In this document: positions 1-9,124 of the stretch, piece after piece
Layout: every line of letters begins with the position of its first letter
Numbering within the stretch: position 1 is the stretch's first letter
Source of the DNA: Thauera sp. JM12B12
Lineage (GTDB): Bacteria; Pseudomonadota; Gammaproteobacteria; Burkholderiales; Rhodocyclaceae
Length of the DNA: 64,000 bases
Direction: 5' to 3'
Assembly: GCF_039614725.1 (NCBI RefSeq)
Contig: NZ_CP154859.1
Location: 2,418,001-2,482,000 of the forward strand
The notes under the pieces: generated by a model
Database searches by the model: none
Seen by the model: the letters and a program-made list of their open reading frames with translations, nothing else
What the model was told of the DNA's origin: nothing
Made by a program: the position numbers and the translations under genes

Positions 1-610
1 GCGGCACCAGCAGGCCCCGCGTCACCGCCGTCGCCGCCAAGCGCGCAACCTCGTCCGCGCGCGGCACCGCCTCTGGCCGGCACCCCGTGAGGCGCCCCAG
101 ATGACGGGCGCCGAGCTCCTCGGGCCAGACCTGGAACGCCGAGCCCGCGGCAAACCAGTCCCCGGTGGGCAGTTCGACGTCGAGCGGCGCGCTGCACCGG
201 ACACTGCCCACAAGCGCGGGCATGCCATCCGCGTCGCGTGCAAATGCCGCATGGTAGACCTCCCCCATGCGCGCATCGGTGGCGACGAACACGCGCGCTG
301 TATCGATCTGCAGGGCGAGCGCCTGCAGGCTGTTGACGACCGCGATGCCGAGGTCCGCGCCCAGCGCGATTCCCTGGGCAACGCCGCATGCAAGACGCAG
401 GCCGGTGAAGGCCCCGGGGCCGGCACCGAAGGCGACCGCGTCGAGTTGCGCAACAGCGACATCGGCCTCGGCGAGCAGCTCGCGCAGATCGCGCAGAATC
501 GCTTCGGAATGATTCGCGGCGCCTCGTATGCGCCGCACCAGCAGTTCGCCGCCATGCATCAGGGCGACGCTGCCGTGCTCGCACGCGGTTTCGATGGAGA
601 GGATGTTCAT
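1..610 (-). CDS. tsaB: TsaB, tRNA threonylcarbamoyladenosine biosynthesis protein (3' end outside window)
   Basis: The protein begins MNILSIETACEHGSVAL and carries the ASKHA-fold glycine-rich stretch FGAGPGAFTGLRLACGVAQG at about residues 65-84. This is typical of TsaB, the inactive TsaD-like partner that forms the TsaB-TsaD-TsaE complex making t6A at position 37 of ANN-decoding tRNAs. About 203 codons are visible; the usual length is 220-235, so only the C-terminus is missing beyond base 1. It is read leftward, 77 bp after the small exported protein on the same strand. Confidence 0.93.
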   Translation of the reverse strand, partial: MNILSIETACEHGSVALMHGGELLVRRIRGAANHSEAILRDLRELLAEADVAVAQLDAVAFGAGPGAFTGLRLACGVAQGIALGADLGIAVVNSLQALALQIDTARVFVATDARMGEVYHAAFARDADGMPALVGSVRCSAPLDVELPTGDWFAAGSAFQVWPEELGARHLGRLTGCRPEAVPRADEVARLAATAVTRGLLVP

Positions 611-687
611 GGGGCCGCTATTCTACCGGCTGCAAGCGTGAGCCGGAGCGCGCCGAGCGCCGGCGGCATCGCGCCAGCGGATGCGGC

Positions 688-1065
688 TCAGCGTTTGCCC
701 TTGCGCTTGGGCGCTTGTTCGGGATAGGCCCCGCGTGCCGCGTTGCGAAGGTGCTCGCGCAGGCTGCTGCGCTCCTCCTCGCTCATCTTGCGCCGCTGAA
801 CGGCCGACTCGCTGGCGTGGTCCTGGCCACCGAGCGTGTTACGCCAGTCCCGATGACCGCGGTTGGCAGCCGGCTCCCTGGCATCAGGGTTACCGTCGCT
901 CGCAAACAGGCCACCGCCAGGTTGCGCGTGGGCGATCGACACACTGCCCGCACTGAGGCCCATGATCGCGACGATCAGCGCCCCGACCCGGCATCGCGCG
1001 CGCAAGCTGCGCTGCATCGGATGACGTTCGAGGAATACGGCGATCTGATACGAAAAGCTCTTCAT
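688..1065 (-). CDS. Small exported protein of unknown function
   Basis: I do not recognise this protein by name. From the ATG at 1065 it has 125 residues: a cationic N-terminus, a hydrophobic segment (VGALIVAIMGLSAGSVSIAHA) with a plausible signal-peptidase site after AHA, a Gly/Asn/Arg-rich middle, and a charged tail (KMSEEERSSLREHLRNAARGAYPEQ, then KRKGKR). The tail resembles the short acidic-basic helix seen at the C-terminus of many small betaproteobacterial periplasmic proteins. No start has a clear ribosome site: GTG at 1101 and ATG at 1017 are alternatives. It precedes tsaB on the same strand. Confidence 0.55.
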   Translation of the reverse strand: MKSFSYQIAVFLERHPMQRSLRARCRVGALIVAIMGLSAGSVSIAHAQPGGGLFASDGNPDAREPAANRGHRDWRNTLGGQDHASESAVQRRKMSEEERSSLREHLRNAARGAYPEQAPKRKGKR

Positions 1066-1306
1066 GGAGGACGATCGACGATCGGGCGGAAGAAGGCGCA
1101 CGCCTGAGCCCGATGGCGCGAAATGAGGACACCCGGAACATACGGCAATCCGGGCCGCTTCGGTAGCCCGCTCGGCCGGATCTGGCGCGTGTTTGTAAGG
1201 CGATATTGCACGCCAACCACATGCTTACGAAGGGTTACCCCAAGGCCCGCCCGGCGACACGCGGAGACGCTGGCACGGGTTCATTTCTCAGGCTAGCATT
1301 CCGCGC

Positions 1307-2074
1307 ATGAACCAGAAAACACGCTATCGCATTCTCGTCGTGGACGATGACGCCCGCTTGCGCGAGCTGCTGTCACGCTACCTCCAGGAGCAGGGCTTCG
1401 CGGTCAAGGCAGTGGGTGACGCGCCGATGATGGACCGCGCCTTGCATCGCGAGCACTACGATCTCATCGTGCTCGATCTCATGCTGCCCGGCGAGGACGG
1501 GCTGGCGATCTGCCGCCGCCTGCGCGCGGCCGAGAATCAGATCCCGATCATCATGCTCACCGCGAAGGGCGACGATGTCGATCGGATCGTCGGCCTTGAG
1601 ATGGGTGCCGACGACTACATCGCCAAGCCCTTCAATCCGCGCGAGCTTGTTGCCCGCATCCAGGCGGTGATGCGACGCCAGCCGCAGACGCTGCCGGGCG
1701 CGCCGACGCCCGAGGACGAGATCGTCGTGTTCGGGCGCGTCAGGGTGAACCTCGGCACGCGTGCGCTGGTGCGCGATGGCGAGGAGATCCAGCTCACCAC
1801 CGGCGAGTTCTCGCTGCTCAAGGTGCTGCTCACCCACCCCCGCCAGCCGCTGTCGCGCGACAAGCTGATGGAACTGGCGCGCGGTCGCGAATATGGCGTG
1901 TTCGATCGTGCGATCGACGTGCAGGTGTCGCGCTTGCGCAAGCTGGTCGAGGACGATCCCGCCAAACCACGTTACATCCAGACCGTCTGGGGCTTCGGCT
2001 ATGTCTTCGTTCCCGACGACAGCAAGTCGCCCGCCGAGACGGACGACGGCGCAGCGGGCGGCACCGGCAGCTGA
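1307..2074 (+). CDS. ompR: OmpR-type DNA-binding response regulator
   Basis: A 255-residue regulator with an N-terminal receiver domain (acidic pocket D13-D15, phospho-acceptor D57 in LIVLDLMLPGEDG, switch T85, K107) and a C-terminal winged-helix domain (TTGEFSLLKVLLTHPRQPLSRDKLMEL, then DVQVSRLRKLVEDDP). The sequence closely follows OmpR proper, which acts with EnvZ on outer-membrane porin and osmotic-response genes. The kinase gene starts 10 bp downstream, so the two are almost certainly co-transcribed. Confidence 0.93.
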   Translation: MNQKTRYRILVVDDDARLRELLSRYLQEQGFAVKAVGDAPMMDRALHREHYDLIVLDLMLPGEDGLAICRRLRAAENQIPIIMLTAKGDDVDRIVGLEMGADDYIAKPFNPRELVARIQAVMRRQPQTLPGAPTPEDEIVVFGRVRVNLGTRALVRDGEEIQLTTGEFSLLKVLLTHPRQPLSRDKLMELARGREYGVFDRAIDVQVSRLRKLVEDDPAKPRYIQTVWGFGYVFVPDDSKSPAETDDGAAGGTGS

Positions 2075-2084
2075 AGACCGCGGA

Positions 2085-3518
2085 ATGACGCAAGCGCAGA
2101 CGGCCCAGCCCGGGCCACGGCCGGCGCCGCCCGCGCGCCGCAGGTCATGGCTGCCGCGGACCTTGCTGTGGCAGACCTTCCTGCTGGTCGCACTTCTGCT
2201 CATTCTTGCCCTGGGTACGTGGTCGCAGATCTTCCGCTACTTTCAGGAGCCGGCGCGCGCGCGAGACGTGGCGCAGATGGTAGTGTCGGTGGTCAACCTC
2301 ACCCGCACCGCACTCATCAACGCCGACTTCGACCGCCGCATCGACCTGCTCATCGATCTCGCCGCACTCGAGGGGATCCGCATCTACCCGGCCGAGGCGA
2401 CCGACGAGCTGATCCCGCTCGACGACACCCGGCCGATGCGCCTGCTGATGGCCGATGTGCGCCGCCAGCTCGGTGACCACACCCGCTTTGCCTCGCGCTG
2501 GAAGTCGCTGGAGGGCTTCTGGGTGAGCTTCCGCCTCGACCCTGACGACGCCCAGGACGAATACTGGGTCATGCTGCCCGCCGAGCGGATCGAGAACCCG
2601 GACAGTTTCGGCTGGCTGGGCTGGGGCAGCGGCGCCTTACTCGCAGCCCTGCTCGGTGCCTATCTGATCGTCGCGCGGATCAACGCCCCGCTGCGACAAC
2701 TCGCCCGCGCCGCGAGCATCGTCGGCAGTGGCGATACGCCGCCGCCGCAGGAGGAGGACGGCCCGCAGGAGATCGCCGTCGTCGCCCGCGCCTTCAACCG
2801 CATGACGGGCAATCTCGCGCGCATGGACGAGGATCGCGCGCTGATCCTCGCCGGTGTCTCTCACGACCTGCGTACACCGCTGGCACGCCTGCGGCTGGGA
2901 ATCGAGATGTCGGGCGCACCCGAAGGCGAGGTTACGGCCATGGTCGCCGACATCGAGGAAATGGACCGCATCATCGGACAGTTCCTGGACTTCGGTCGCG
3001 GCGACGCACAGGAGGCCGTGTCGCCGACCGACCTCGTCGCCCTGGTACGCGAGGTGACCGAGCCCTACCGTCTGCGCGGCGTCGATATCCGTCTCGCCGT
3101 CCCGGAAGCCCTGCTCGCCCCCGTTCGCACGCTGTCGATACGGCGCGCGCTTGCCAACCTGATCGACAATGCCCTGCGCTACGCCGAAGGGAACGAAGTG
3201 CTCGATGTCCGAGTCGATGCGGATGCCGGCCTGGCTCGTATCGAGGTGGCGGACCGCGGCCCAGGCATTCCGGAGCACGAGGTGGAACGCCTCCGACGTC
3301 CGTTCACCCGCCTCGAGAAGGCGCGCAGCAACACCAAGGGCGCGGGACTGGGCCTTGCCATCGTGGACCGCGTGATGCGCGCGCACCACGGCCATCTCGA
3401 CCTGCTGCCGCGCGAGGGCGGCGGATTGCGCGCTGTACTCTGCCTTCCCCTCGGGGCCTCGACCGCCTTCCGGGATAAAATGCCGCGCTCCGAATCGGGT
3501 GCACCACGAGAATCATGA
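2085..3518 (+). CDS. envZ: EnvZ-type sensor histidine kinase
   Basis: A 477-residue membrane kinase. Residues 23-45 ([21 protein letters not shown]) form the first membrane helix, a periplasmic region follows, and a second helix lies near 180-200 ([19 protein letters not shown]). After it come a HAMP linker, the dimerisation box [19 protein letters not shown] with phospho-acceptor H260, and the ATPase N, G1 and G2 boxes ([26 protein letters not shown]). The ATG at 2085 follows ompR closely; the open frame extends upstream only as an overlap with ompR. Presumed to control OmpR phosphorylation. Confidence 0.92.
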   Translation: MTQAQTAQPGPRPAPPARRRSWLPRTLLWQTFLLVALLLILALGTWSQIFRYFQEPARARDVAQMVVSVVNLTRTALINADFDRRIDLLIDLAALEGIRIYPAEATDELIPLDDTRPMRLLMADVRRQLGDHTRFASRWKSLEGFWVSFRLDPDDAQDEYWVMLPAERIENPDSFGWLGWGSGALLAALLGAYLIVARINAPLRQLARAASIVGSGDTPPPQEEDGPQEIAVVARAFNRMTGNLARMDEDRALILAGVSHDLRTPLARLRLGIEMSGAPEGEVTAMVADIEEMDRIIGQFLDFGRGDAQEAVSPTDLVALVREVTEPYRLRGVDIRLAVPEALLAPVRTLSIRRALANLIDNALRYAEGNEVLDVRVDADAGLARIEVADRGPGIPEHEVERLRRPFTRLEKARSNTKGAGLGLAIVDRVMRAHHGHLDLLPREGGGLRAVLCLPLGASTAFRDKMPRSESGAPRES

Positions 3519-4123
3519 AATTCCTCTTCGACCTTCTGCCTGTCATCCTCTTCTTCGCAGCCTACAAGATAGGCGGTGCCAATCCTGACGCTGCGCATGC
3601 GATGGCGACAGGCTGGCTGGGCGACGGCATCGCCCCCACCCAGGCGCCGATCCTGATCGCGACCTTCGTGGCCATCCTGGCAACCATGCTGCAGATCGCG
3701 CTCGTGTGGCTGAAGCACCGCAAGGTCGACACGATGCTGTGGGTCAGCCTCGCGATCATCGTCGTCTTCGGTGGGGCCACCCTCTTCTTCCACAACCCGA
3801 CCTTCATCAAGTGGAAGCCGACCGCGCTCTACTGGCTCTTCGGCGGCGTGCTGCTCGGATCGGCCTGGCTGCTGCAACGCAACCTCATCCGCAAGATGCT
3901 CGAGGCGCAGATCAAGCTGCCCGATCCTGTGTGGGGGCGGCTGAACCTCGCGTGGGCGGGTTTCTTCATCGCGATGGGCCTGCTCAACCTTTACGTCGCC
4001 TACAACTTCAGCGAAGAAGCGTGGGTCAATTTCAAGATGTTCGGCGGCATGGGCCTGATGCTGGCCTTCGTGCTCGCTCAAGGCTTCTACCTGTCCCGCC
4101 ATATGGAAGAGGAAACCAACTGA
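3515..4123 (+). CDS. yciB: YciB/IspZ inner membrane protein (intracellular septation protein A)
   Basis: A 202-residue polytopic protein starting [21 protein letters not shown], the characteristic opening of the YciB family. It has about five or six hydrophobic segments and the family signature [16 protein letters not shown] followed by [21 protein letters not shown]. YciB proteins are involved in cell-envelope and septum maintenance. The start overlaps the envZ stop in ATGA and the stop overlaps the next start by one base, which indicates translational coupling across 1307-4706. Confidence 0.93.
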   Translation: MKFLFDLLPVILFFAAYKIGGANPDAAHAMATGWLGDGIAPTQAPILIATFVAILATMLQIALVWLKHRKVDTMLWVSLAIIVVFGGATLFFHNPTFIKWKPTALYWLFGGVLLGSAWLLQRNLIRKMLEAQIKLPDPVWGRLNLAWAGFFIAMGLLNLYVAYNFSEEAWVNFKMFGGMGLMLAFVLAQGFYLSRHMEEETN

Positions 4124-4422
4124 TGTTCTATGCACTGATCGGCGAAGACGCCCCCGGCACACTGCAAACCCGGCTTGCCGTTCGCCCCGAGCACGTCGCG
4201 CGCCTCGAGGCGCTGCGCGACGAGGGTCGCCTGCTGCTTGCCGGGCCGATGCCGGCCATCGATTCGCCGGACCCGGGTCCGGCGGGTTTCGCCGGCAGCC
4301 TGATCGTCGCCGAGTTCGAATCGCTCGCGCAGGCTGAGGCCTGGGTGCGCGACGATCCGTATGTGCGTCATGGCGTGTTCGCCCGCACCACCGTGCGCCC
4401 ATTCCGGAAGACGCTGCCGTGA
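4123..4422 (+). CDS. YciI family protein
   Basis: A 99-residue protein of the YciI-like ferredoxin-fold family: [34 protein letters not shown], then SLAQAEAWVRDDPYVRHGVF. The conserved His (H20 region, RPEHVARL) and the DDPY motif proposed to form the active site are both present. Its biochemical role is not established. It follows yciB with a one-base overlap, an arrangement common in betaproteobacteria. Confidence 0.88.
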   Translation: MFYALIGEDAPGTLQTRLAVRPEHVARLEALRDEGRLLLAGPMPAIDSPDPGPAGFAGSLIVAEFESLAQAEAWVRDDPYVRHGVFARTTVRPFRKTLP

Positions 4423-4706
4423 GCGCCGGGACGGTCGCCCGGATCCGGGAAATCCTTTCCGACCGCTTCGATGCGCACGTCCTCGACATCGAGGACGACA
4501 GCGCCCTGCACGCCGGCCATGCTGGAGCACGTGACGGGGGCGGTCACTACCGGGTTTTTATCGTATCGCCCGCTTTCGAGGGCTGCAGCAGAGTGCTGCG
4601 ACAGCGTATGATCTACGACGCGCTTGGCGACATGATGAAGCAGGATATTCATGCGCTCGCCATCCGCGCGCTCTCGGCCGCCGAGGCCAACAAACAAGGA
4701 CACTGA
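4419..4706 (+). CDS. bolA: BolA family protein
   Basis: A 95-residue BolA/IbaG-type protein starting at GTG 4419, overlapping the YciI stop by 4 bp. The sequence shows GGHYRVFIVSPAFEGCSRVLRQRMIYDALGD..IHALAIRALS, matching the class II KH-like BolA fold. BolA proteins partner with monothiol glutaredoxins in Fe-S/redox signalling and affect cell shape under stress. The residue before the C-terminal helix is His in IHAL, as is normal for the family. Confidence 0.9.
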   Translation: MSAGTVARIREILSDRFDAHVLDIEDDSALHAGHAGARDGGGHYRVFIVSPAFEGCSRVLRQRMIYDALGDMMKQDIHALAIRALSAAEANKQGH

Positions 4707-4716
4707 AGGAATCTCC

Positions 4717-5499
4717 ATGAAACTTTTCCCGAGCCGCCTCGCCGTCGCCCTGCTGGCCGGCTTCCTGGCCCTCCCCGTCGTCGCTGCCGACCCGGTCGCG
4801 CGCGTGAATGGCGTTGCCATTCCTTCCGCCATGGCCGAAGCCATGCTGGCGGAGCAACGCGCGCAGGGCACGCCCGATAGCGAGCAACTTCAGAACGCGG
4901 TGCGCGAGGAGCTCATTCGCCGCGAGGTGCTGAGCCAGGAAGCTGCAAAGAAGGGGCTCGACAAGAAGGCCGAGGTGCAGGCGCAGATGGACATGGCCCG
5001 CCAGGCGATCCTGATCCGCGCCTACCTGCAGGACTATGTACGCGCCAACCCGATCAACGACGCCGACCTCAAGAAGGAATACGACGCCATCAAGAGCCGC
5101 ATGGGCGACAAGGAATACAAGCCGCGTCACGTGCTGGTCGAAACCGAGACCGAAGCCAAGGCGGTCATCGCTCGCCTGCAGAACGGCACCCCGTTCGAGG
5201 AAGTGGCCAAGGAGTCGCGCGACCCGGGTTCGAAGGATCGTGGTGGCGAGCTCGGCTGGAGCAATCCGGGCATGTTCGTGAAGCCGTTCTCGGACGCCAT
5301 GGTCAAGCTTCAGAAGGGCAAATACACGAGCACGCCGGTGAAGAGCGATTTCGGCTATCACGTGATCCAGCTCGACGACGTACGCGATGTCCAGGCGCCC
5401 CCGTTCGACGAGGTCAAGCCGCAGCTTCAGCAGCGCCTTCAGCAACAGAAGGTCGAGCGCCACGTCCTCGAGCTGCGCGAGAAGGCCAAGGTCGACTGA
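4717..5499 (+). CDS. Periplasmic parvulin-type peptidyl-prolyl isomerase
   Basis: A 260-residue protein starting MKLFPSRLAVALLAGFLALPVVAADPV, a signal peptide with cleavage after VAA. A SurA/PpiC-like N-terminal helical region (residues 25-120) precedes a rotamase domain at about 128-225: KPRHVLVETETEAKAV, GTPFEEVAKESRDPGSKDRGGELGW and SDFGYHVIQLDD. It catalyses prolyl cis/trans isomerisation of proteins crossing or folding in the periplasm. The start chosen gives the only complete signal peptide. A strong terminator follows at 5601. Confidence 0.92.
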   Translation: MKLFPSRLAVALLAGFLALPVVAADPVARVNGVAIPSAMAEAMLAEQRAQGTPDSEQLQNAVREELIRREVLSQEAAKKGLDKKAEVQAQMDMARQAILIRAYLQDYVRANPINDADLKKEYDAIKSRMGDKEYKPRHVLVETETEAKAVIARLQNGTPFEEVAKESRDPGSKDRGGELGWSNPGMFVKPFSDAMVKLQKGKYTSTPVKSDFGYHVIQLDDVRDVQAPPFDEVKPQLQQRLQQQKVERHVLELREKAKVD

Positions 5500-5600
5500 A
5501 CGCCAACGACATGAGCGCCCGATGTGGCGCTCATCCGTGGGGGCTGGACGTCCGTTCCCGCCTGGTGGCGCCGGCGGTCACGAGGCGTCCTGCAAATGAA

Positions 5601-5635
5601 AACGCTGCGAGGCATCGCCCCGCAGCGTTTTTTTG
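5601..5635. terminator. Bidirectional intrinsic terminator
   Basis: A perfect 9-bp inverted repeat (AACGCTGCG at 5601-5609, CGCAGCGTT at 5621-5629) is followed by a run of seven T on the plus strand. On the minus strand the stem is followed by TTTCATTT. It sits between the convergent isomerase and acyl-CoA dehydrogenase genes and can end both transcripts. Confidence 0.88.
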
Positions 5636-5674
5636 TTCGCCTGGCCTGGCGATCTTCCGCCAGGCCTTGGTGCA

Positions 5675-7471
5675 TCAGAACAGCTCTTCGGGCAGCTCGA
5701 GCGCGCCCGGCGCACCGTTGACCACGCTGTAGGCCAGGCCGCCGGCCTGTGCGAGCACGTGGTCGGCATAGAAGCGCGCAGTGACGATCTTGCCCTTGTA
5801 GAAGCCTGCATCGCCCTCGCCCGCTTCGAGCTTGCGCTTGGCCACCAACGCCGCACGCGCCATCTGCCAGCCGCCCGCCACGATGCCGAGGAGCTTGAGG
5901 AAGGGGACGGAGCCGACCGATGCCGCCTTGATGTCCTTGGCGTAGGTGGCGAGGATATAGGCGACGGCCTCTTCCACCGCCGAGATCCCGGACTTCAGCG
6001 AACGTGCGATCGCCGCGAAGCGCTCGTCCTGCACGGCGCTCACCTCGGCCTCCACGGCGCGCATCATCTTCACCACCGCGCCGATGGTCGCGCCATTCTC
6101 GCGCGCGATCTTGCGCCCGATCAGGTCATTGGCCTGGATCGCGGTCGTGCCCTCGTAGATCGTGGTGATGCGGGCATCACGGAAGTGCTGCGCTGCACCG
6201 GTCTCCTCGATGAAGCCCATGCCACCGTGCACCTGCACGCCGTCGGAGGTCACGTCGATCGAATTTTCGGTGCACCAGCCCTTGACGACCGGGATCATCA
6301 GGTCGACGAAGGCCTGGTTCTGTGCGCGCACCGCCTCGTCGGCGTGGTTGTGGGCCTTGTCGATGGCGGCACCGACGACGTAGGCGAGCGCACGCATCGC
6401 TTCGGTCTTGCTCTTCATGTTCATGAGCAGACGACGCACGTCGGCGTGGTGCAGGATGTTGACCTTCGGGCCGCCGCGGACGCCGGCGTCGGTGCCCTGG
6501 ATGCGGTCCTTGGCGTACTGGAGCGCGTGCTGATAAGCGCGCTCGGACAGCGCCAGACCTTCCATGCCGACGGCGAAGCGGGCTTCGTTCATCATGATGA
6601 ACATGTATTCCAGGCCACGATTCGGCTCGCCCACGAGCGTGCCGATCGCACCACCGCGGTCGCCGAAGGCGAGCACGGCGGTCGGGCTGGCGTGGATGCC
6701 GAGCTTGTGCTCGATGGACACGCAATGCACGTCGTTGCGTGCGCCCAGGCTGCCATCGGCGTTGACGAGGAACTTGGGCACCACGAACAGCGAGATGCCC
6801 TTGACACCCTCGGGCGCGTCCGGAAGGCGGGCGAGGACGAGGTGCACGATGTTGTCGGTAAGGTCGTGCTCGCCGTAGGTGATGAAGATCTTCTGGCCGA
6901 AGATCTTGTAGGTACCGTCACCCTGAGGCTCGGCCTTGGTGCGCACCGCCGCGAGGTCGGAGCCGGCCTGCGGCTCGGTCAGGTTCATCGTGCCGGTCCA
7001 CTCGCCCGCGATCATCTTCGGCAGGTACAGATTCTTCTGCTCGTCGGTACCGCGCAGCATCAGCGCCTCGATCGCGCCGCTGGTCAGCATCGGGCACAGC
7101 GAGAAGGCCATGTTGGCCGACTTCCACATTTCCATGACTGCAGTGGCAAGCAGCTTGGGCAGGCCCTGGCCGCCGTACTCCGGGTCGCAGGGGAGCGCCG
7201 TCCAGCCCGACTCGGTGAACTGCTTGTAGGCATCCTTCCAGCCCGGCGCGGTGGCAACCTCGCCGTCCTTCCACTTGGCGCCTTCCTGATCGCCCGTCCA
7301 GTTCAGCGGAGCGAGCACGCCGCTCGCGAACTTGTCCGCCTCCTCGAGGATCGCGTCGACGAGGTCGGCAGAGACCTCCTCGTTACCGGGCAACTGCATG
7401 ACTTCATCCAGACCTGCGAGCTCTCGCATCACGAATTGCATGTCGCGGACGGGGGCGTTGTAGCTACTCAT
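5675..7471 (-). CDS. Acyl-CoA dehydrogenase (long form with C-terminal extension domain)
   Basis: A 598-residue flavoenzyme starting MSSYNAPVRDMQFVMRELAGL. It has the long acyl-CoA dehydrogenase architecture: an N-terminal helical domain, a beta-barrel domain (MNLTEPQAGSDLAAVRTKA, FITYGEHDLT), a C-terminal four-helix domain with VHGGMGFIEETGAAQHFRDARITTIYEGTTAIQANDL (catalytic Glu of YEGT near residue 437), and an extra C-terminal domain as in FadE/DmdC-type enzymes. It oxidises an acyl-CoA at the alpha-beta bond and passes electrons to ETF, whose genes lie upstream in the same apparent operon. The chain length of the substrate cannot be judged. Confidence 0.93.
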   Translation of the reverse strand: MSSYNAPVRDMQFVMRELAGLDEVMQLPGNEEVSADLVDAILEEADKFASGVLAPLNWTGDQEGAKWKDGEVATAPGWKDAYKQFTESGWTALPCDPEYGGQGLPKLLATAVMEMWKSANMAFSLCPMLTSGAIEALMLRGTDEQKNLYLPKMIAGEWTGTMNLTEPQAGSDLAAVRTKAEPQGDGTYKIFGQKIFITYGEHDLTDNIVHLVLARLPDAPEGVKGISLFVVPKFLVNADGSLGARNDVHCVSIEHKLGIHASPTAVLAFGDRGGAIGTLVGEPNRGLEYMFIMMNEARFAVGMEGLALSERAYQHALQYAKDRIQGTDAGVRGGPKVNILHHADVRRLLMNMKSKTEAMRALAYVVGAAIDKAHNHADEAVRAQNQAFVDLMIPVVKGWCTENSIDVTSDGVQVHGGMGFIEETGAAQHFRDARITTIYEGTTAIQANDLIGRKIARENGATIGAVVKMMRAVEAEVSAVQDERFAAIARSLKSGISAVEEAVAYILATYAKDIKAASVGSVPFLKLLGIVAGGWQMARAALVAKRKLEAGEGDAGFYKGKIVTARFYADHVLAQAGGLAYSVVNGAPGALELPEELF

Positions 7472-7505
7472 ATGTCTTTGCGCTCCAGAAGATTGTGAAA
7501 AGCAC

Positions 7506-8171
7506 TCATTTGTCGAGGAGATAGCGGCGATCGTCGAACGCGGCAACCCATCCGGGTCGATACACCACCATCAAGGTGATCACTGCACCGCTGATCCAGG
7601 CCTCGGAGAAGCCGAGCAACAGGAAGAACGGCAGGTATTCGCTGAGCAGGAACTCCACCGTGTAGGCCCCCGCGCTGGCCAGGGCCGCGGCGGCCACCGC
7701 GCCCTGAACCATCACGGTCAGCGCGGCACAGGCAAAACTGATCACGAACACGAAGATGAAGAAATGCGCGGGCAGCCAACGCTCCACCGCGCGCTGCAGA
7801 CCATGGGCCACGGCCACCGGAATGGCGATCATCAGCACGAAATTGACCGGCCAGTCCATCCATTCGATCACCCCGTTGAGCATCACGCCCGTCAAGGCCA
7901 GGGCCATCGCGAGGACCGCGAGCCATGGACCGAGCGCGAGGGTCGCGGCCATCGCGCCGAGCAGATGCAGGTTCAGTCCGGGCTTCACCCCCGCACGCAT
8001 GGTCCACAAGAGCATCAGGCCGACGGCGAAGCCCAGCAGCAGGTTGAGCTGCGGCCCGTCGCGCAGCCGCCCCCATGGCGCACGACGCAGGGTCAGCAAC
8101 AGACCCAGCACCGTGAGCGCCAGCATGATGCCCTGACCTGCTCCGGAAAAAAGCGTCGCAGGAAGGTCCAT
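7506..8171 (-). CDS. CbiM-like integral membrane protein (COG3235-type energy-coupling permease)
   Basis: A 221-residue, strongly hydrophobic protein with six or seven membrane segments. It resembles the CbiM-like COG3235 group of predicted energy-coupling-factor permeases (WTMRAGVKPGLNLHLLGAMAATLALGPWLAV, PVNFVLMIAIPVAVAHG, YLPFFLLLGFSEAWISGAVITLMVVYRP). It begins MDLPA and so lacks the N-terminal Met-His used by CbiM/NikM to bind Co or Ni. No ATPase or T-component gene is adjacent. It lies between etfA (21 bp) and the acyl-CoA dehydrogenase (34 bp), apparently co-transcribed with both. Substrate unknown. Confidence 0.8.
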   Translation of the reverse strand: MDLPATLFSGAGQGIMLALTVLGLLLTLRRAPWGRLRDGPQLNLLLGFAVGLMLLWTMRAGVKPGLNLHLLGAMAATLALGPWLAVLAMALALTGVMLNGVIEWMDWPVNFVLMIAIPVAVAHGLQRAVERWLPAHFFIFVFVISFACAALTVMVQGAVAAAALASAGAYTVEFLLSEYLPFFLLLGFSEAWISGAVITLMVVYRPGWVAAFDDRRYLLDK

Positions 8172-8192
8172 GCGCGTGGGCGGCGAGCGCGA

Positions 8193-9122
8193 TCAGATCG
8201 CGCCGGTCAGTTCCGGCACCACCTGGAAGAGGTCGCCCACCAGGCCGTAGTCGGCGACCTGGAAGATCGGCGCTTCCGGATCCTTGTTGATCGCCACGAT
8301 CACCTTGGAGTCCTTCATCCCTGCCAGATGCTGGATTGCGCCCGAGATGCCGATCGCGATGTAGAGCTGCGGCGCGACGATCTTGCCGGTCTGCCCGACC
8401 TGGTAGTCGTTGGGCACGAAACCCGCATCGACCGCGGCCCGCGAGGCTCCGAGCGCAGCACCGAGCTTGTCGGCGAGCGGCTCGAGCAACTGGTGGTAGT
8501 TCTCGCCGCTACCCAGGCCTCGGCCGCCGGAAACGATGACCTTGGCCGCGCCGAGCTCGGGCCGTGCGCTCTTGACGATCTCGCGGCTCACCAGGCTGGC
8601 GACGCCAAGGTCGGCGGCTGCAGCGACGGCCTCCACCGGCGCGGCATTGCCCTCGCCTGCGGCGTCGAAGGCGGTCGTGCGCACGGTGATGACCTTCACC
8701 GCATCGGCGCTCTTCACGGTCGCCATGGCGTTGCCGGCATAGATCGGGCGCACGAAGGTATCGGCTGCCTCGATGGCGACGATGTCGCTGATCTGGGCAA
8801 CGTCGAGCAGCGCAGCCACGCGCGGCAGCATGTTCTTGCCGGCCGGGGTGGCGGGAGCGAGCACGTGGCTGTAGCCAGTGGCCAGGCCCTTCACCAGTTC
8901 GGCGACGTTCTCGGCGGTCTGCGCTTCGTACTGCGGCGCATCGCACACCAGCACCTTGGCCACGCCGGCGATCTTGGCCGCAGCTTCGGCCACGGCGGCG
9001 CAGCCTGCGCCCGCCACGAGAACGTGCACATCGCCACCCAGCTTGGTGGCAGCAGTCACGGTGTTGAGCGTGGCCGCCTTGATCGATTGGTTGTCGTGTT
9101 CAGCAATGACGAGAATGGCCAT
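8193..9122 (-). CDS. etfA: Electron transfer flavoprotein, alpha subunit
   Basis: A 309-residue protein starting [25 protein letters not shown]. The C-terminal FAD-binding domain is clear: [84 protein letters not shown]. With EtfB it carries electrons from acyl-CoA dehydrogenases to ETF:quinone oxidoreductase. It starts 2 bp after the etfB stop. Confidence 0.97.
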   Translation of the reverse strand: MAILVIAEHDNQSIKAATLNTVTAATKLGGDVHVLVAGAGCAAVAEAAAKIAGVAKVLVCDAPQYEAQTAENVAELVKGLATGYSHVLAPATPAGKNMLPRVAALLDVAQISDIVAIEAADTFVRPIYAGNAMATVKSADAVKVITVRTTAFDAAGEGNAAPVEAVAAAADLGVASLVSREIVKSARPELGAAKVIVSGGRGLGSGENYHQLLEPLADKLGAALGASRAAVDAGFVPNDYQVGQTGKIVAPQLYIAIGISGAIQHLAGMKDSKVIVAINKDPEAPIFQVADYGLVGDLFQVVPELTGAI

Positions 9123-9124
9123 GT

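Noticed and set aside
1271..1290. TGGCACGGGTTCATTT as a sigma-54 promoter for ompR
   Set aside because: The -24 part matches, but there is no TTGC at the required spacing.
5633..7498. A 621-codon open frame on the plus strand
   Set aside because: It lies wholly antisense to the acyl-CoA dehydrogenase, whose motifs are unmistakable. Long antisense frames are expected at this GC content.
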